Shown here one piece after another: positions 51,358 to 61,587 of a stretch of DNA of 64,000 nt. How positions within the stretch are numbered: the stretch's first letter is position 1; each line of letters opens with the position of its first letter. The stretch lies in the NCBI RefSeq assembly GCF_001571225.1, contig NZ_BCTJ01000023.1:1-64000 (forward strand), read 5' to 3'. A program made the position numbers and the translations under genes. The notes beneath the pieces are model-generated. The model did no database searches. It saw only the letters and a program-made list of their open reading frames with translations, and was not told the DNA's origin. The stretch comes from Hydrogenophaga palleronii NBRC 102513. GTDB taxonomy: Bacteria > Pseudomonadota > Gammaproteobacteria > Burkholderiales > Burkholderiaceae_C.

Positions 51358-51702
51358 TTATAGGGGGATGGCGGCGCCGGCCCGCAGGGCCACGGTCGGC
51401 GCCCCCGGGGGCGCCGTGATCACCTTGGCAAGCAGGGTATTTTCGTCGTACGTTGGATCCGTCGGCGTCGGATTGTCGCTTGCGCGAACGCCACCGCCTG
51501 GCTCAAGCTGCCCGGATGTCCTGGACATAAGCCGGGCACACAGATCGGCCAGCTGCTGCGGCAGCCCCAGGCGCTGGGTGATCGGGTACGCCAACACCGC
51601 CGGCGCGGCCGCCATCACCCACAGGCCCATGAAGGGGTCGGGTCGCCAGATCCTGCCCTGGCCTCGATGGGGGGTTTTCCTGTTGTTCAACACGTCGCGC
51701 AT
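51358..51702 (-). CDS. Small membrane protein upstream of the phosphatase, unknown
   Basis: The 114-residue product (from ATG 51702, [10 protein letters not shown]) has one hydrophobic segment ([17 protein letters not shown], about 25-42) and a Pro/Thr/Asp-rich tail. Third codon positions are mostly G or C, as in genuine genes here. The stop lies 10 nt before the phosphatase start, which suggests an operon. I do not recognise a family; a non-coding leader remains possible. Confidence 0.5.
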   Translation of the reverse strand: MRDVLNNRKTPHRGQGRIWRPDPFMGLWVMAAAPAVLAYPITQRLGLPQQLADLCARLMSRTSGQLEPGGGVRASDNPTPTDPTYDENTLLAKVITAPPGAPTVALRAGAAIPL

Positions 51703-51872
51703 TCTCCGTCTGGGTTCGCTGGCTGGTCGCCGCGAACTGCCCAAAGGTCAGAGACAAGCGCACCGTCGGTGTCCGGCGGCATGCCGGTCCGAGACGTAGC
51801 ATTTTGTTGCAAGCCGGCTCGGTGGATCAAGGGGCTTTTGTGCGTTTGCGGCCCAATCTGCGAGCAGACATA

Positions 51873-51900
51873 AAAAAAGGCAACGCAAGCGTTGCCCTTT
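51873..51900 (-). terminator. Intrinsic terminator after sucD
   Basis: GGCAACGC and GCGTTGCC (51879-51886, 51889-51896) form a strong stem. On the minus strand it is followed by seven T residues. It ends the sucCD transcript. Confidence 0.9.
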
Positions 51901-51920
51901 TCACGGTGGCGCTGAAATGC

Positions 51921-52814
51921 TCAGAGCTGCGCCTTGAGCAGTTTGCCCAGTTCGGACGGGTTGCGGGTGATGATGAAGCCCGACTCTTCCATGATGGCGA
52001 GCTTGGCGTCGGCCGTGTCGGCACCACCGGAGATCAGCGCGCCGGCGTGGCCCATGCGCTTGCCGGGAGGAGCGGTCACGCCAGCGATGAAGCCGACCAC
52101 CGGTTTCTTCATGTTGGCCTTGCACCATTGGGCAGCTTCAGCTTCGTCAGGACCGCCGATTTCGCCGATCATGATCACGGCATCGGTGTCCGGATCGTCG
52201 TTGAAAGCCTTCATCACGTCGATGTGCTTCAGGCCGTTGATGGGGTCGCCACCAATGCCCACGGCGCTCGACTGGCCCAGGCCGACTTCGGTCAGCATGG
52301 CCACGGCTTCGTATGTCAGCGTGCCCGAACGGGACACCACGCCGATGCGGCCCTTGCGGTGGATGTGGCCGGGCATGATGCCGATCTTGATCTCGTCGGG
52401 CGTGATCAGGCCGGGGCAGTTGGGGCCCAGCAGCAGGGTCTTCTTGCCGCCGGCGGCTTCCTTGGCCTTCATCTTGTTGCGCACTTCGAGCATGTCCCGG
52501 ACCGGGATGCCTTCGGTGATGCAGATAGCCAGGTCCAGGTCGGCTTCAACGGCTTCCCAGATGGCGGCGGCAGCGCCTGCGGGCGGCACGTAGATCACGG
52601 ACACGGTGGCGCCGGTCTGCGTGGCGGCTTCCTTCACGGAGGCGTAGATCGGGATGTTGAAGATCGACTCGCCGGCCTTCTTCGGGTTCACGCCGGCCAC
52701 GAAGGCGTTCTTGCCGTTCGCGTATTCCTGGCACTTTTCCGTGTGGAACTGACCGGTCTTGCCGGTGATGCCCTGGGTGATGACCTTGGTGTCTTTGTTG
52801 ATGTAGATCGACAT
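51921..52814 (-). CDS. sucD: Succinyl-CoA synthetase alpha subunit
   Basis: SucD and SucC form the citric-acid-cycle enzyme that converts succinyl-CoA to succinate with nucleotide triphosphate formation. The 297-residue protein has the CoA-binding N-terminal domain ([20 protein letters not shown]), [10 protein letters not shown] and the active-site loop [14 protein letters not shown] with the phospho-His near residue 256. It follows sucC with a 15-nt gap. Length is usual. Confidence 0.97.
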   Translation of the reverse strand: MSIYINKDTKVITQGITGKTGQFHTEKCQEYANGKNAFVAGVNPKKAGESIFNIPIYASVKEAATQTGATVSVIYVPPAGAAAAIWEAVEADLDLAICITEGIPVRDMLEVRNKMKAKEAAGGKKTLLLGPNCPGLITPDEIKIGIMPGHIHRKGRIGVVSRSGTLTYEAVAMLTEVGLGQSSAVGIGGDPINGLKHIDVMKAFNDDPDTDAVIMIGEIGGPDEAEAAQWCKANMKKPVVGFIAGVTAPPGKRMGHAGALISGGADTADAKLAIMEESGFIITRNPSELGKLLKAQL

Positions 52815-52829
52815 GTGTGTTCTCCGGGC

Positions 52830-53990
<1,161 letters not shown>

Positions 53991-54167
53991 GAGGACTCTC
54001 TCAGGATCTGGGGGGGATGGAACGGCAGCCAGACCAGGGCAACCGCAAAGGGGGCACTGAAAACAGCAGCCGGCAACTGTATCATGGTGCAACGCACCAA
54101 TGCGGAACAGCGCGCCCAGGCCCGTTTGGGGGCCGCCTCCCAACTCTCTCTGACAAGGCACACGTCC

Positions 54168-55079
54168 ATGGCCAAGGTTTTCATCGACGGCGAAGCAGGC
54201 ACGACCGGTTTGCAGATTCGCGAACGGCTGCAAGGCATGCCGCAAATCGAACTCGTGAGCATCGCGCCCGAGCTGCGCAAGGACCCGGCGGCCAAGCGCG
54301 AACTCATGGCGCAGGTCGATCTGGTCATCCTGTGCCTGCACGACGACGCGGCGCGCGAATCGGTCGCCATGATCGACGCACTGCCGGGCCACCAGCCCAA
54401 GATCATCGACGCCTCCACCGCGCACCGCGTGGCGCCGGGCTGGGTGTTTGGTTTCCCCGAGCTGGCCGCCGGCCAGCGCGAGGCCATCGTGAACGCCAAA
54501 CGCGTCGGCAACCCGGGCTGTTACGCCACCGGCGCCATCGCGCTGCTGCGGCCCCTGATCGACGCCGGCGTGCTGCCGGCAGACCACCCGGTCAGCCTGC
54601 CCGCGGTGAGCGGTTATTCGGGCGGCGGGCGCAGCATGATCGAGGCTTACGAACAGGGCAACGCCGCGGCCTACGAGCTCTACGCCCTGAGCCTGAAGCA
54701 CAAGCACATTCCGGAAATCATGGCCTACACCGGCCTCACGCGCCGGCCGATCTTCGTGCCCTCGGTGGGCAATTTTGCGCAGGGCATGCTGGTGCAGTTG
54801 CCGCTGCACCTGGACACGCTGCCGGGCGCGCCCACGCTAGCCGACCTGAACGCGGTCTACACGAAGCACTATGCCGGCAGCGAGTGGCTGAGCGTGTTGC
54901 CCGCCACCGAAGACGGCAAGCTCGATGCGCTGGCCCTCAACGACACCAACCAGCTGGAAATCCGCGTGTTCGGCAACACCGAAGCGCACCACGCCGTGGT
55001 GGTCGCGCGCCTGGACAACCTGGGCAAGGGTGCCAGCGGCGCTGCGGTGCAAAACCTCAAGCTGATGCTGGGGCTGTAA
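54168..55079 (+). CDS. argC: N-acetyl-gamma-glutamyl-phosphate reductase (type 2)
   Basis: ArgC makes N-acetylglutamate semialdehyde in arginine synthesis. The short, 303-residue form here is the type 2 enzyme: [17 protein letters not shown] opens the NADP fold. The catalytic Cys118 is in [10 protein letters not shown], and [14 protein letters not shown] and [15 protein letters not shown] follow. The start is ATG 54168; the much longer open frame upstream is the antisense of sucC and sucD. Confidence 0.95.
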   Translation: MAKVFIDGEAGTTGLQIRERLQGMPQIELVSIAPELRKDPAAKRELMAQVDLVILCLHDDAARESVAMIDALPGHQPKIIDASTAHRVAPGWVFGFPELAAGQREAIVNAKRVGNPGCYATGAIALLRPLIDAGVLPADHPVSLPAVSGYSGGGRSMIEAYEQGNAAAYELYALSLKHKHIPEIMAYTGLTRRPIFVPSVGNFAQGMLVQLPLHLDTLPGAPTLADLNAVYTKHYAGSEWLSVLPATEDGKLDALALNDTNQLEIRVFGNTEAHHAVVVARLDNLGKGASGAAVQNLKLMLGL

Positions 55080-55171
55080 AACCCCGCGGGCATCCGGGTC
55101 CGGCCGCACCGACGGTCGGGCCGTCACACAGGCATGCGATCCTGCGCCCGGCGTGTCGGAAACCGGGCCGA

Positions 55172-55191
55172 TTCAACGTCGTGCTGTTGAA
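55172..55191 (+). promoter_or_regulatory. Possible operator upstream of the exporter gene
   Basis: TTCAAC (55172-55177) and GTTGAA (55186-55191) form a perfect inverted repeat with eight bases between, 55 nt before the exporter start. This is the form of a TetR- or MarR-type operator, but no regulator gene is adjacent. Confidence 0.35.
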
Positions 55192-55245
55192 CGGCGCAGC
55201 GGTACGGCTGCGGCGCTCGCGCCGGCCCGACCTTGAGGAAACCGC

Positions 55246-56811
55246 ATGTCCCACGCTGCTCCCCCACACACCGAGATCGCCCCCGCGCGCGCCACACGGC
55301 GCGAATGGACTGCGCTGGCCGTGATCGCCCTGCCGTGCCTGGTCTATGCGATGGACCTCACGGTGCTCAACCTGGCCCTGCCCGCCATCAGCGCCAACCT
55401 GCGGCCCAGTGCCAGCGAGCTGCTGTGGATCGTCGACATCTACGGCTTCATGGTCGCCGGCCTGCTGATCACCATGGGCACGCTGGGCGACAAGATCGGC
55501 CGCCGGCGTTTGCTCATGATCGGCGCCGCCGCGTTTGCCGCCGCCTCGGTGGCGGCGGCCCTGTCCACCACCGCCACGGCGCTGATCGCCACCCGGGCGC
55601 TGCTCGGCGTCGCCGGCGCCACGCTGGCACCGTCCACGCTCTCGCTGATCTCCAACATGTTCCGCGACGAGCGCCAGCGGCGCGTTGCCATCGGCATCTG
55701 GATCTCCAGCTATTCGGTCGGCAGTGCCATCGGTCCGCTGGTGGGCGGGGTGGTGCTGCAGTACTTCGCCTGGCCGGCGATCTTCTGGGCCGCCGTGCCG
55801 GTGATGCTGCTGTTGCTGGCCGTCGGCCCGTTCCTGCTGCCCGAGTACCGCGACCGCGACGCCGGCCGGCTCGACCTGGGCAGCGTGGCACTCTCGCTCG
55901 GCGCGGTGCTGGCCGGCGTGTTTGCGCTCAAGCAGGCGGCCGAGGGGCATCTGGGCCTGCTCACCGGCGTGGCCGCCTTGTCCGGGCTGGCCGCGGGCAT
56001 CGCCTTCGTGCGCCGCCAGCGCCGCATTGCCTACCCGCTGCTCGATCTGGCGCTGTTTGCGCAGCCGCGTTTTGCCGCCGCCATCTGCACCTATGCGTTG
56101 ACCTCGTTCGCCATGTTCGGCGTCTACATCTTCATCTCGCAGTACCTCCAGCTGGTGCTGGGCCTGTCGCCACTGGTGGCCGGCATCTGCACCGTGCCCT
56201 GGGCCCTGTCCTTCGTGCTGGGTTCGATGCTCACCCCGGTGCTGGCCCAACGCTGGTCGGCGTCCAACACCATGATCGGCGGCCTGGTGGTGGCGGCCAG
56301 CGGCTTTGCCGTCACCAGCCTGCTCGACGGCAGCCACGGCCTGGCCGCGCTGATCGTGGGCATGACGCTGATGGGCATCGGCATGGCCCCGGTGTTCACC
56401 CTGGGCAACGACATCGTGATCGGCTCGGCACCGCCCGAGCGGGCCGGTGCAGCCTCGGCCCTGTCTGAAACCAGTTCGGAGCTCTCGGGTGCGCTGGGCA
56501 TTGCGGTGTTCGGCAGCATGGCCACCGGCCTGTACCGCGCCGGCATGGGCGGCCAGCTGCCGGCGGGCCTGCCATCCGCGTCGGTGGAACAGGCTGCCAC
56601 GCTGGGTGGCGCGCTGACCCTGGCCGACAGCCTGCCGGCGCCACTCGCCGAGAGCCTGCGGCTGGCGGCGCGCACCACCTTTGTCGATGGCCTGCAGACG
56701 GCCACCGTGCTGGGCACGCTGATCATGGTCGGCAGCGCGCTGATGGCCTGGCGCATGCTGCGCCCGCCATCTGGCCCGGGCTTGCCGGCACCGGTGGCGC
56801 CGCCGCGCTGA
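55246..56811 (+). CDS. DHA2-type MFS drug exporter (EmrB/QacA-like)
   Basis: The 521-residue protein has about 14 membrane segments, as in the DHA2 family of proton-driven multidrug exporters. The first cytoplasmic loop carries the motif GTLGDKIGRRRLLMIG. VDIYGFMVAGLL precedes it, and GSAIGPLVGGVVLQY in helix 5 is the antiporter motif. Similarity is strongest to QacA/SmvA-type pumps for cationic compounds. GAGGAAA stands before ATG 55246. Substrates cannot be read from the sequence. Confidence 0.9.
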   Translation: MSHAAPPHTEIAPARATRREWTALAVIALPCLVYAMDLTVLNLALPAISANLRPSASELLWIVDIYGFMVAGLLITMGTLGDKIGRRRLLMIGAAAFAAASVAAALSTTATALIATRALLGVAGATLAPSTLSLISNMFRDERQRRVAIGIWISSYSVGSAIGPLVGGVVLQYFAWPAIFWAAVPVMLLLLAVGPFLLPEYRDRDAGRLDLGSVALSLGAVLAGVFALKQAAEGHLGLLTGVAALSGLAAGIAFVRRQRRIAYPLLDLALFAQPRFAAAICTYALTSFAMFGVYIFISQYLQLVLGLSPLVAGICTVPWALSFVLGSMLTPVLAQRWSASNTMIGGLVVAASGFAVTSLLDGSHGLAALIVGMTLMGIGMAPVFTLGNDIVIGSAPPERAGAASALSETSSELSGALGIAVFGSMATGLYRAGMGGQLPAGLPSASVEQAATLGGALTLADSLPAPLAESLRLAARTTFVDGLQTATVLGTLIMVGSALMAWRMLRPPSGPGLPAPVAPPR

Positions 56812-56846
56812 GCCGGGCTGGGCCGGGCCGCCGGGAGGGTGGCCAC

Positions 56847-57341
56847 TCAGTCGTCCAGCGGCAGGCCCTCGGCGTCACCGTCGCCGAAACGATCGGTGGT
56901 GGCACCGCCGCGCAGCACGCGCCGCACCACTTCGCTGCCGAAGCCGCGCGTGAGCAGGAAACGCATCTGCTTGCCGCGCTCGGCGGCATCGCGTGGTGGT
57001 TCGCCGAACTTCTTGCGCCAGACTTCGCGCGCCCGCGCCTCTTCGCTGCCTTGCAGGCTGGCCACCGCGGCGGCCACCGCTTGCGGGTCCAGGCCCTTGG
57101 CTTGCAGCTCCTGGCGCACGCGCGCCGCGCCCAGCCGGGCCGAGCGCCGGTGCAGCACCGACTCCAGCACGCGTTGTTCGTTGATGAAGCCCTTGGCCTC
57201 GAGCTCGTCGAGCGCCTTGGCGAGTTCACCGGGCTCGGTTTCGTGCGCGCTCAGCTTGCGCTGCAGCTCGGCGCGCGAATGCTCGCGGCCGGCGAGCAGG
57301 CGCAGCGCTCGGCCCTTGAGAGAGATCTGGTCAAAACCCAT
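56847..57341 (-). CDS. recX: Regulatory protein RecX
   Basis: RecX binds RecA filaments and limits recombinase activity. The 164-residue helical protein has the repeated three-helix units of the family (ALRLLAGREHSRAELQRKL, ALDELEAKGFINEQRVLESV, RVRQELQAKGLDPQAV). The C-terminal tail is acidic. It lies 53 nt after recA and is probably co-transcribed with it. Confidence 0.95.
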   Translation of the reverse strand: MGFDQISLKGRALRLLAGREHSRAELQRKLSAHETEPGELAKALDELEAKGFINEQRVLESVLHRRSARLGAARVRQELQAKGLDPQAVAAAVASLQGSEEARAREVWRKKFGEPPRDAAERGKQMRFLLTRGFGSEVVRRVLRGGATTDRFGDGDAEGLPLDD

Positions 57342-57394
57342 GGGTCACCGCAATGACCGGGCCCGCGGCCACAGGGCCGGCGGGCACCGGGGCC

Positions 57395-58528
57395 TCAGGC
57401 CGCGGACGCGGCGTCGCTGTCCTTGGCGGCCTTGGCCGGCTTCTCTGCCTTGTCGGCTTTGTCGGCCTTGCCACCCTTGGCCGGCGCCGGCGCTTCGTCC
57501 ACCGGCAGCAGCGGCACGCCCAGCTCGGTGCGCACCTTGTTTTCGATTTCCACGCGCAGCTCGGGGTTCTCGCGCAGGAATTCGCGCGAATTGTCGCGGC
57601 CCTGGCCGATCTTCTCGCCGTTGTAGGCGTACCAGGCGCCCGACTTTTCCACCACCCGGTGCAGCACACCCAAGTCGAGGATTTCGCCCTCGCGGCTGAT
57701 GCCCTCACCGAACAGGATGTCGAACTCGGCCGTCTTGAAGGGTGGCGAGACCTTGTTCTTCACCACCTTGACCTTGGTCTCGTTGCCGATCGCCTCTTCG
57801 CCCTTCTTGATCGTGCCGGTGCGGCGGATGTCCAGGCGCACCGAGGCGTAGAACTTCAGCGCGTTGCCGCCGGTGGTGGTTTCGGGCGAGCCGAACATCA
57901 CGCCGATCTTCATGCGGATCTGGTTGATGAAGATGACCATGCAGTTGGTCTTCTTGATGTGGGCGGTGAGCTTGCGCAGGGCCTGGCTCATCAGGCGGGC
58001 CTGCAGGCCGGGCAGGGAGTCGCCCATTTCGCCTTCGAGTTCGGCCTTGGGCGTGAGCGCGGCCACCGAGTCGACCACGATCAGGTCAACCGCGCCAGAG
58101 CGCACCAGGCTGTCGACGATTTCGAGCGCTTGCTCGCCGGTGTCGGGCTGGGAGATCAGCAGGTCGGACAGGGTCACGCCGAGCTTCTGCGCGTACTGGA
58201 TGTCGAGCGCGTGTTCGGCATCGACGAAAGCGCACTGGCCGCCGAGCTTCTGCATTTCGGCAATGACCTGCAGCGTCAGCGTGGTCTTGCCCGAGGACTC
58301 CGGGCCGTAGATCTCGACCACCCGACCGCGCGGCAGGCCGCCGACGCCGAGGGCGATGTCCAGGCCCAGCGAACCGGTGGAGACGACCTGGATGTCCTCG
58401 ATCACCTCACCTTCGCCCAGCCGCATGATGGTGCCCTTGCCGAACTGCTTTTCGATCTGGGCCAGCGCGGCCTGCAGGGCCTTGGATTTTTCGCTGTTGA
58501 GGGGGTTGTTCTTGACGGCTGCGTCCAT
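57395..58528 (-). CDS. recA: Recombinase A
   Basis: RecA carries out homologous strand exchange and triggers LexA self-cleavage in the SOS response. The 377-residue protein has Walker [11 protein letters not shown], Walker [16 protein letters not shown], the DNA-binding loops and the usual ending. The C-terminal tail is longer and richer in Ala, Lys and Asp ([19 protein letters not shown]) than in E. coli. A LexA box lies 40 nt upstream of the start. recX follows. Confidence 0.98.
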   Translation of the reverse strand: MDAAVKNNPLNSEKSKALQAALAQIEKQFGKGTIMRLGEGEVIEDIQVVSTGSLGLDIALGVGGLPRGRVVEIYGPESSGKTTLTLQVIAEMQKLGGQCAFVDAEHALDIQYAQKLGVTLSDLLISQPDTGEQALEIVDSLVRSGAVDLIVVDSVAALTPKAELEGEMGDSLPGLQARLMSQALRKLTAHIKKTNCMVIFINQIRMKIGVMFGSPETTTGGNALKFYASVRLDIRRTGTIKKGEEAIGNETKVKVVKNKVSPPFKTAEFDILFGEGISREGEILDLGVLHRVVEKSGAWYAYNGEKIGQGRDNSREFLRENPELRVEIENKVRTELGVPLLPVDEAPAPAKGGKADKADKAEKPAKAAKDSDAASAA

Positions 58529-58567
58529 GAGAAAGGCTCCTGAGCGGTTGGTAGGGTGGGCAACAAC

Positions 58568-58583
58568 CTGTTCATGCGTACAG
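58568..58583. promoter_or_regulatory. LexA (SOS) box of recA
   Basis: CTGT-N8-ACAG matches the LexA consensus ends perfectly. It sits 40 bases before the recA start codon, just downstream of the predicted transcription start. Confidence 0.85.
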
Positions 58584-58601
58584 GCTGGATGTCTGAGCAG
58601 G

Positions 58602-58629
58602 AGTGTACAGGGGGATTAAATTCCAACAA
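58602..58629 (-). promoter_or_regulatory. Promoter of recA
   Basis: On the minus strand TTGTTG (58629-58624) and TACACT (58607-58602) are separated by 16 bases. The start would fall near 58595, shortly upstream of the LexA box, giving repression by blocking elongation or clearance. Confidence 0.55.
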
Positions 58630-58661
58630 GCCGATATTTGGTCAGTTTGCTTTACCATTTG

Positions 58662-58738
58662 ACGCCCCCCTGCGCCGCTTCGCGGCTTCCCCCCGGGGGG
58701 ACCACGCCTGCGGCCCGGCGAAGCCGGTTCCGCGGCGT
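58662..58738 (-). repeat. Dispersed GC-rich palindromic repeat, copy C (reverse orientation)
   Basis: Read on the minus strand, this copy has GCGGAACCGGCTTCGCCGGG, then CCCCCCGGGGGG, then GCCGCGAAGCGGCGC and a G run: the same order as the copies at 15639 and 37891. It lies in the recA-marR divergent region, upstream of both genes, so it cannot be just a terminator here. Confidence 0.75.
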
Positions 58739-58773
58739 GTGCTGGAAAAGCCCCTTCACTCCACCGCCACCCC

Positions 58774-59295
58774 ATGCCCGAATTCACCTCCACCCCCTTG
58801 CCCGACGACCGCTGGCGTGGCGGCCACCTGGGCCGCCTCATGGGCCTGGCCTTGCGCCGTTTCGACGAGCGCGTGCTCAGCCTGATGGCGCACGACGCCA
58901 ATGTGCCGCTGGCGCTGTCGCACCTGGCGGCGCGTGCGCAGGTGGGCGCGGCGCACATCCACATCACACGCCACCTCGGCCTGCAGGGTTCGCGGCTGAC
59001 CGAGCTGGCCTATCAGGCCGGCATGAGCAAGCAGGCCATGGGCGATCTGGTGTCGCAGTGCGAGGCCTGGGGCCTGGTGCGGCGCGAGGCCGATGCGCGC
59101 GATGCGCGTGCGCGCCGCATCGTCTTCACCGACACCGGCCTGTCGTGGCTGGAAGCGTTCCGCCAGGCGGTGGCACAGGCCGAGGCCGAGTTCCGCGCCC
59201 AGGTGGGCGACGACGTGGCCACCGTGGTCGCGCTGGGCCTGGAGGCCTACGGTTCGGAAGCCCCGGGCGCGCGCGCTGCCGTGCCACCCCGGTGA
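58774..59295 (+). CDS. MarR family transcriptional regulator
   Basis: The 173-residue protein has the winged helix-turn-helix of MarR regulators: HITRHLGLQGSRLTELAYQA, GMSKQAMGDLVSQCEAWGLV (recognition helix) and RRIVFTDTGLSWLEAF (wing and dimer helix). No catabolic or efflux gene is next to it, so its target and ligand are unknown. It is divergent from recA across the copy C repeat. Confidence 0.88.
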   Translation: MPEFTSTPLPDDRWRGGHLGRLMGLALRRFDERVLSLMAHDANVPLALSHLAARAQVGAAHIHITRHLGLQGSRLTELAYQAGMSKQAMGDLVSQCEAWGLVRREADARDARARRIVFTDTGLSWLEAFRQAVAQAEAEFRAQVGDDVATVVALGLEAYGSEAPGARAAVPPR

Positions 59296-59336
59296 AACCC
59301 CTGTGCCGGCGGCCACGCGCCACGCGGAGCGCGGCC

Positions 59337-59342
59337 TAAAAT
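59337..59342 (+). promoter_or_regulatory. Possible -10 element for the two-component operon
   Basis: TAAAAT in a CCTAAAATG context stands in an otherwise very GC-rich stretch and would start a transcript near 59349, 54 bases before the regulator gene. No -35 is visible. Confidence 0.4.
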
Positions 59343-59402
59343 GTTTTGCACGCCCAGACCGACACAGAGCGGTGCACCGCCATCCAACGAGGAGACCCGC
59401 TC

Positions 59403-60077
59403 ATGCGCATCCTGATTGCCGAAGACGACCACGTGCTGGCCGACGGCCTGCTGCGCAGCCTGCGCGCGGCGGGCGCAGCGGTGGACCACGTGACCAATGG
59501 CACCGAGGCCGACGCGGCCCTGCTGACCAACAACGAGTTCGACCTGCTGATCCTCGACCTGGGCCTGCCCCGGCTGCACGGCCTGGAAGTGCTGCGGCGC
59601 CTGCGCTCGCGCGGCTCGGCGCTGCCGGTGCTGATCCTCACCGCGGCCGACAGCGTGGAGGAGCGCGTCAAGGGCCTGGACTACGGCGCCGACGACTACA
59701 TGGCCAAGCCATTTTCGCTGCAGGAACTGGAGGCGCGCGTGCGCGCGCTCACGCGGCGCGGCATGGGCGGTTCGACCAACACCATCCGCCACGGCCCGCT
59801 GGAGTACGACCAGGCCGGGCGCGTCGCCACCATCGACGGCAAGATGGTGGAGCTCTCGGCGCGCGAACTCGGCCTGCTCGAAGTGCTGCTGCAGCGCGCC
59901 GGGCGCCTGGTCAGCAAGGACCAGCTGGTCGAGCGCCTCTGCGAATGGGGCGAAGAGGTGAGCAACAACGCCATCGAGGTCTACATCCACCGCCTGCGCA
60001 AGAAGATCGAGAAGGGTCCGATCCGCATCGCCACCGTGCGCGGCCTGGGTTACTGCCTTGAAAAAATCGCCGCCTGA
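59403..60077 (+). CDS. OmpR/PhoB-type response regulator (TctD-like)
   Basis: The 224-residue regulator has a receiver domain (RILIAEDDHVLADGLLRSLR, phospho-Asp in LILDLGLPRLHGLEV, Lys in DDYMAKPFS). The winged-helix output domain has VELSARELGLLEVLLQRAGR, VYIHRLRKKI and ATVRGLGYCLE. The start is ATG 59403 with GAGGAG eight bases upstream. It overlaps the kinase gene by 20 bases. Similarity in style to TctD suggests control of organic-acid uptake, but no transporter gene is present here. Confidence 0.93.
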   Translation: MRILIAEDDHVLADGLLRSLRAAGAAVDHVTNGTEADAALLTNNEFDLLILDLGLPRLHGLEVLRRLRSRGSALPVLILTAADSVEERVKGLDYGADDYMAKPFSLQELEARVRALTRRGMGGSTNTIRHGPLEYDQAGRVATIDGKMVELSARELGLLEVLLQRAGRLVSKDQLVERLCEWGEEVSNNAIEVYIHRLRKKIEKGPIRIATVRGLGYCLEKIAA

Positions 60078-61566
60078 CGAGCCAGCCACTGGCGAGTCCC
60101 TGCCGCCGGACACGCGGCCCGCGCCGGTTTCCTTCGGCCTGTTCCAGCGCGAACAGCGCAGCCTGTTCGGCGAAATTTTGGACTGGATGCTCACACCGCT
60201 GCTGCTGCTGTGGCCGCTCTCGCTGGCGCTGACCTGGTTCGTCGCCCAGGGCATTGCCAGCAAACCCTTCGACCGCGCACTCGAGTTCAACCTGCAGGCC
60301 CTGACCCAGTTCGTGGCCGTGCACAACGGCCAGGTCAGCTTCAACCTCAATGCCCAGGCGCGCGACCTGCTGCGCGCCGACGACAGCGACCTCGTTTACT
60401 ACCAGGTGCTGGACCCCCGCGGCAAACTGGTCAGCGGCGAAAAGGAGTTTCCGCTGCCGAGCGAAGAAGAGGTGCCCGAGCCGGGCCGCGTGCTGCTGCG
60501 CGACGACATGGTGCGCGGCGACGAGGTCCGTGTGGCCTACACCTGGCTGGTGCGCAACGACCCCACGCAGCTGGTGCTGATGCAGGTGGCCGAAACGCGC
60601 GGCAAACGCTCCACGCTGGCGGCCGAAATCATCAAGGGCGTGATGGTGCCGCAGTTCGTCATCCTGCCGCTGGCGGTGCTGCTGGTCTGGCTCGCGCTGG
60701 TGCGCGGCATCCGCCCGCTCAACGAGCTGGAGCAGCGCATCCGCGCGCGCAAGCCCGACGACCTGAGCCCGATCGAAGAGTCGGCCATTCCGCAGGAGGT
60801 GGCGCCGCTGGTGTCTTCCATCAACGACCTGCTGACGCGCCTGAAAGCCTCGCTCTCCACCCAGCGGCGTTTCCTGGCCGACGCGGCGCACCAGCTCAAG
60901 ACGCCGCTGGCTGGCCTGCGCATGCAGGCCGAGCTGGCGCAGCGCGAGACCGATCCGCACGAGATCCACGGCTCGCTGCAGCAGATTGCGCGCTCCAGCT
61001 CACGCGCGACCCACACCGTGAACCAGCTGCTGGCGCTGGCGCGCGCCGAGACCACCGGCCGCACGCTGCCGAGCGCGCGTGTTGATCTGGCGCGGCTGGT
61101 GAATGGCGTGGTGCAGGAGTCGGTGCCGCGGGCGCTGGAACACGGCATCGACCTGGGCATCGAAGGCGCAGAGCGGGTGCCCGACGACTGCCTGATCGAC
61201 GGCAACCCGATCCTGCTGCAGGAAATGGTGCGCAACCTGCTGGACAACGCCATCAACTACAGCGGGCGCGGTGGCGTGGTGACGGCGCGGGTGCTGGTGG
61301 ATCCGTTCAGCGGTGTGCAGATCCTGCAGGTGGAAGACAACGGCCCGGGCATCGTTGCGAGCGAACGCGAGTTCGTGCTGCAACCGTTTTACCGCGCGCT
61401 CGGCACCGACGTGGACGGCTCCGGCCTGGGCCTGGCGATCGTGCAGGAGATCGCGCAGCAGCACGGCGCCAGCGTGATCATGGAAGACGCGCACAGCGAC
61501 CGCCACCCGCCCGGCCTGCTGGCCTCGGTGCGCTTCACGCCCAAGACGCCGCGCAAGCCGGTCTGA
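60058..61566 (+). CDS. Sensor histidine kinase (TctE-like)
   Basis: The 502-residue partner kinase has membrane helices at about 42-62 and 195-215. A periplasmic domain of the 2CSK_N type (PFDRALEFNLQALTQFVAV, then DLVYYQVLDPRGKLVSGE) lies between them, and HAMP follows. The H-box is FLADAAHQLKTPLAGLRMQA, and ATPase motifs are EMVRNLLDNAINYS, VEDNGPGI and GSGLGLAIVQEIAQQHGA. The N-terminal domain is the hallmark of TctE kinases, which sense tricarboxylates. I use the TTG at 60058, coupled to the regulator stop, because the first ATG lies inside the first membrane segment. Confidence 0.9.
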   Translation: MKKSPPDEPATGESLPPDTRPAPVSFGLFQREQRSLFGEILDWMLTPLLLLWPLSLALTWFVAQGIASKPFDRALEFNLQALTQFVAVHNGQVSFNLNAQARDLLRADDSDLVYYQVLDPRGKLVSGEKEFPLPSEEEVPEPGRVLLRDDMVRGDEVRVAYTWLVRNDPTQLVLMQVAETRGKRSTLAAEIIKGVMVPQFVILPLAVLLVWLALVRGIRPLNELEQRIRARKPDDLSPIEESAIPQEVAPLVSSINDLLTRLKASLSTQRRFLADAAHQLKTPLAGLRMQAELAQRETDPHEIHGSLQQIARSSSRATHTVNQLLALARAETTGRTLPSARVDLARLVNGVVQESVPRALEHGIDLGIEGAERVPDDCLIDGNPILLQEMVRNLLDNAINYSGRGGVVTARVLVDPFSGVQILQVEDNGPGIVASEREFVLQPFYRALGTDVDGSGLGLAIVQEIAQQHGASVIMEDAHSDRHPPGLLASVRFTPKTPRKPV

Positions 61567-61587
61567 GTCTTCAGGATCGGCCGGGAT

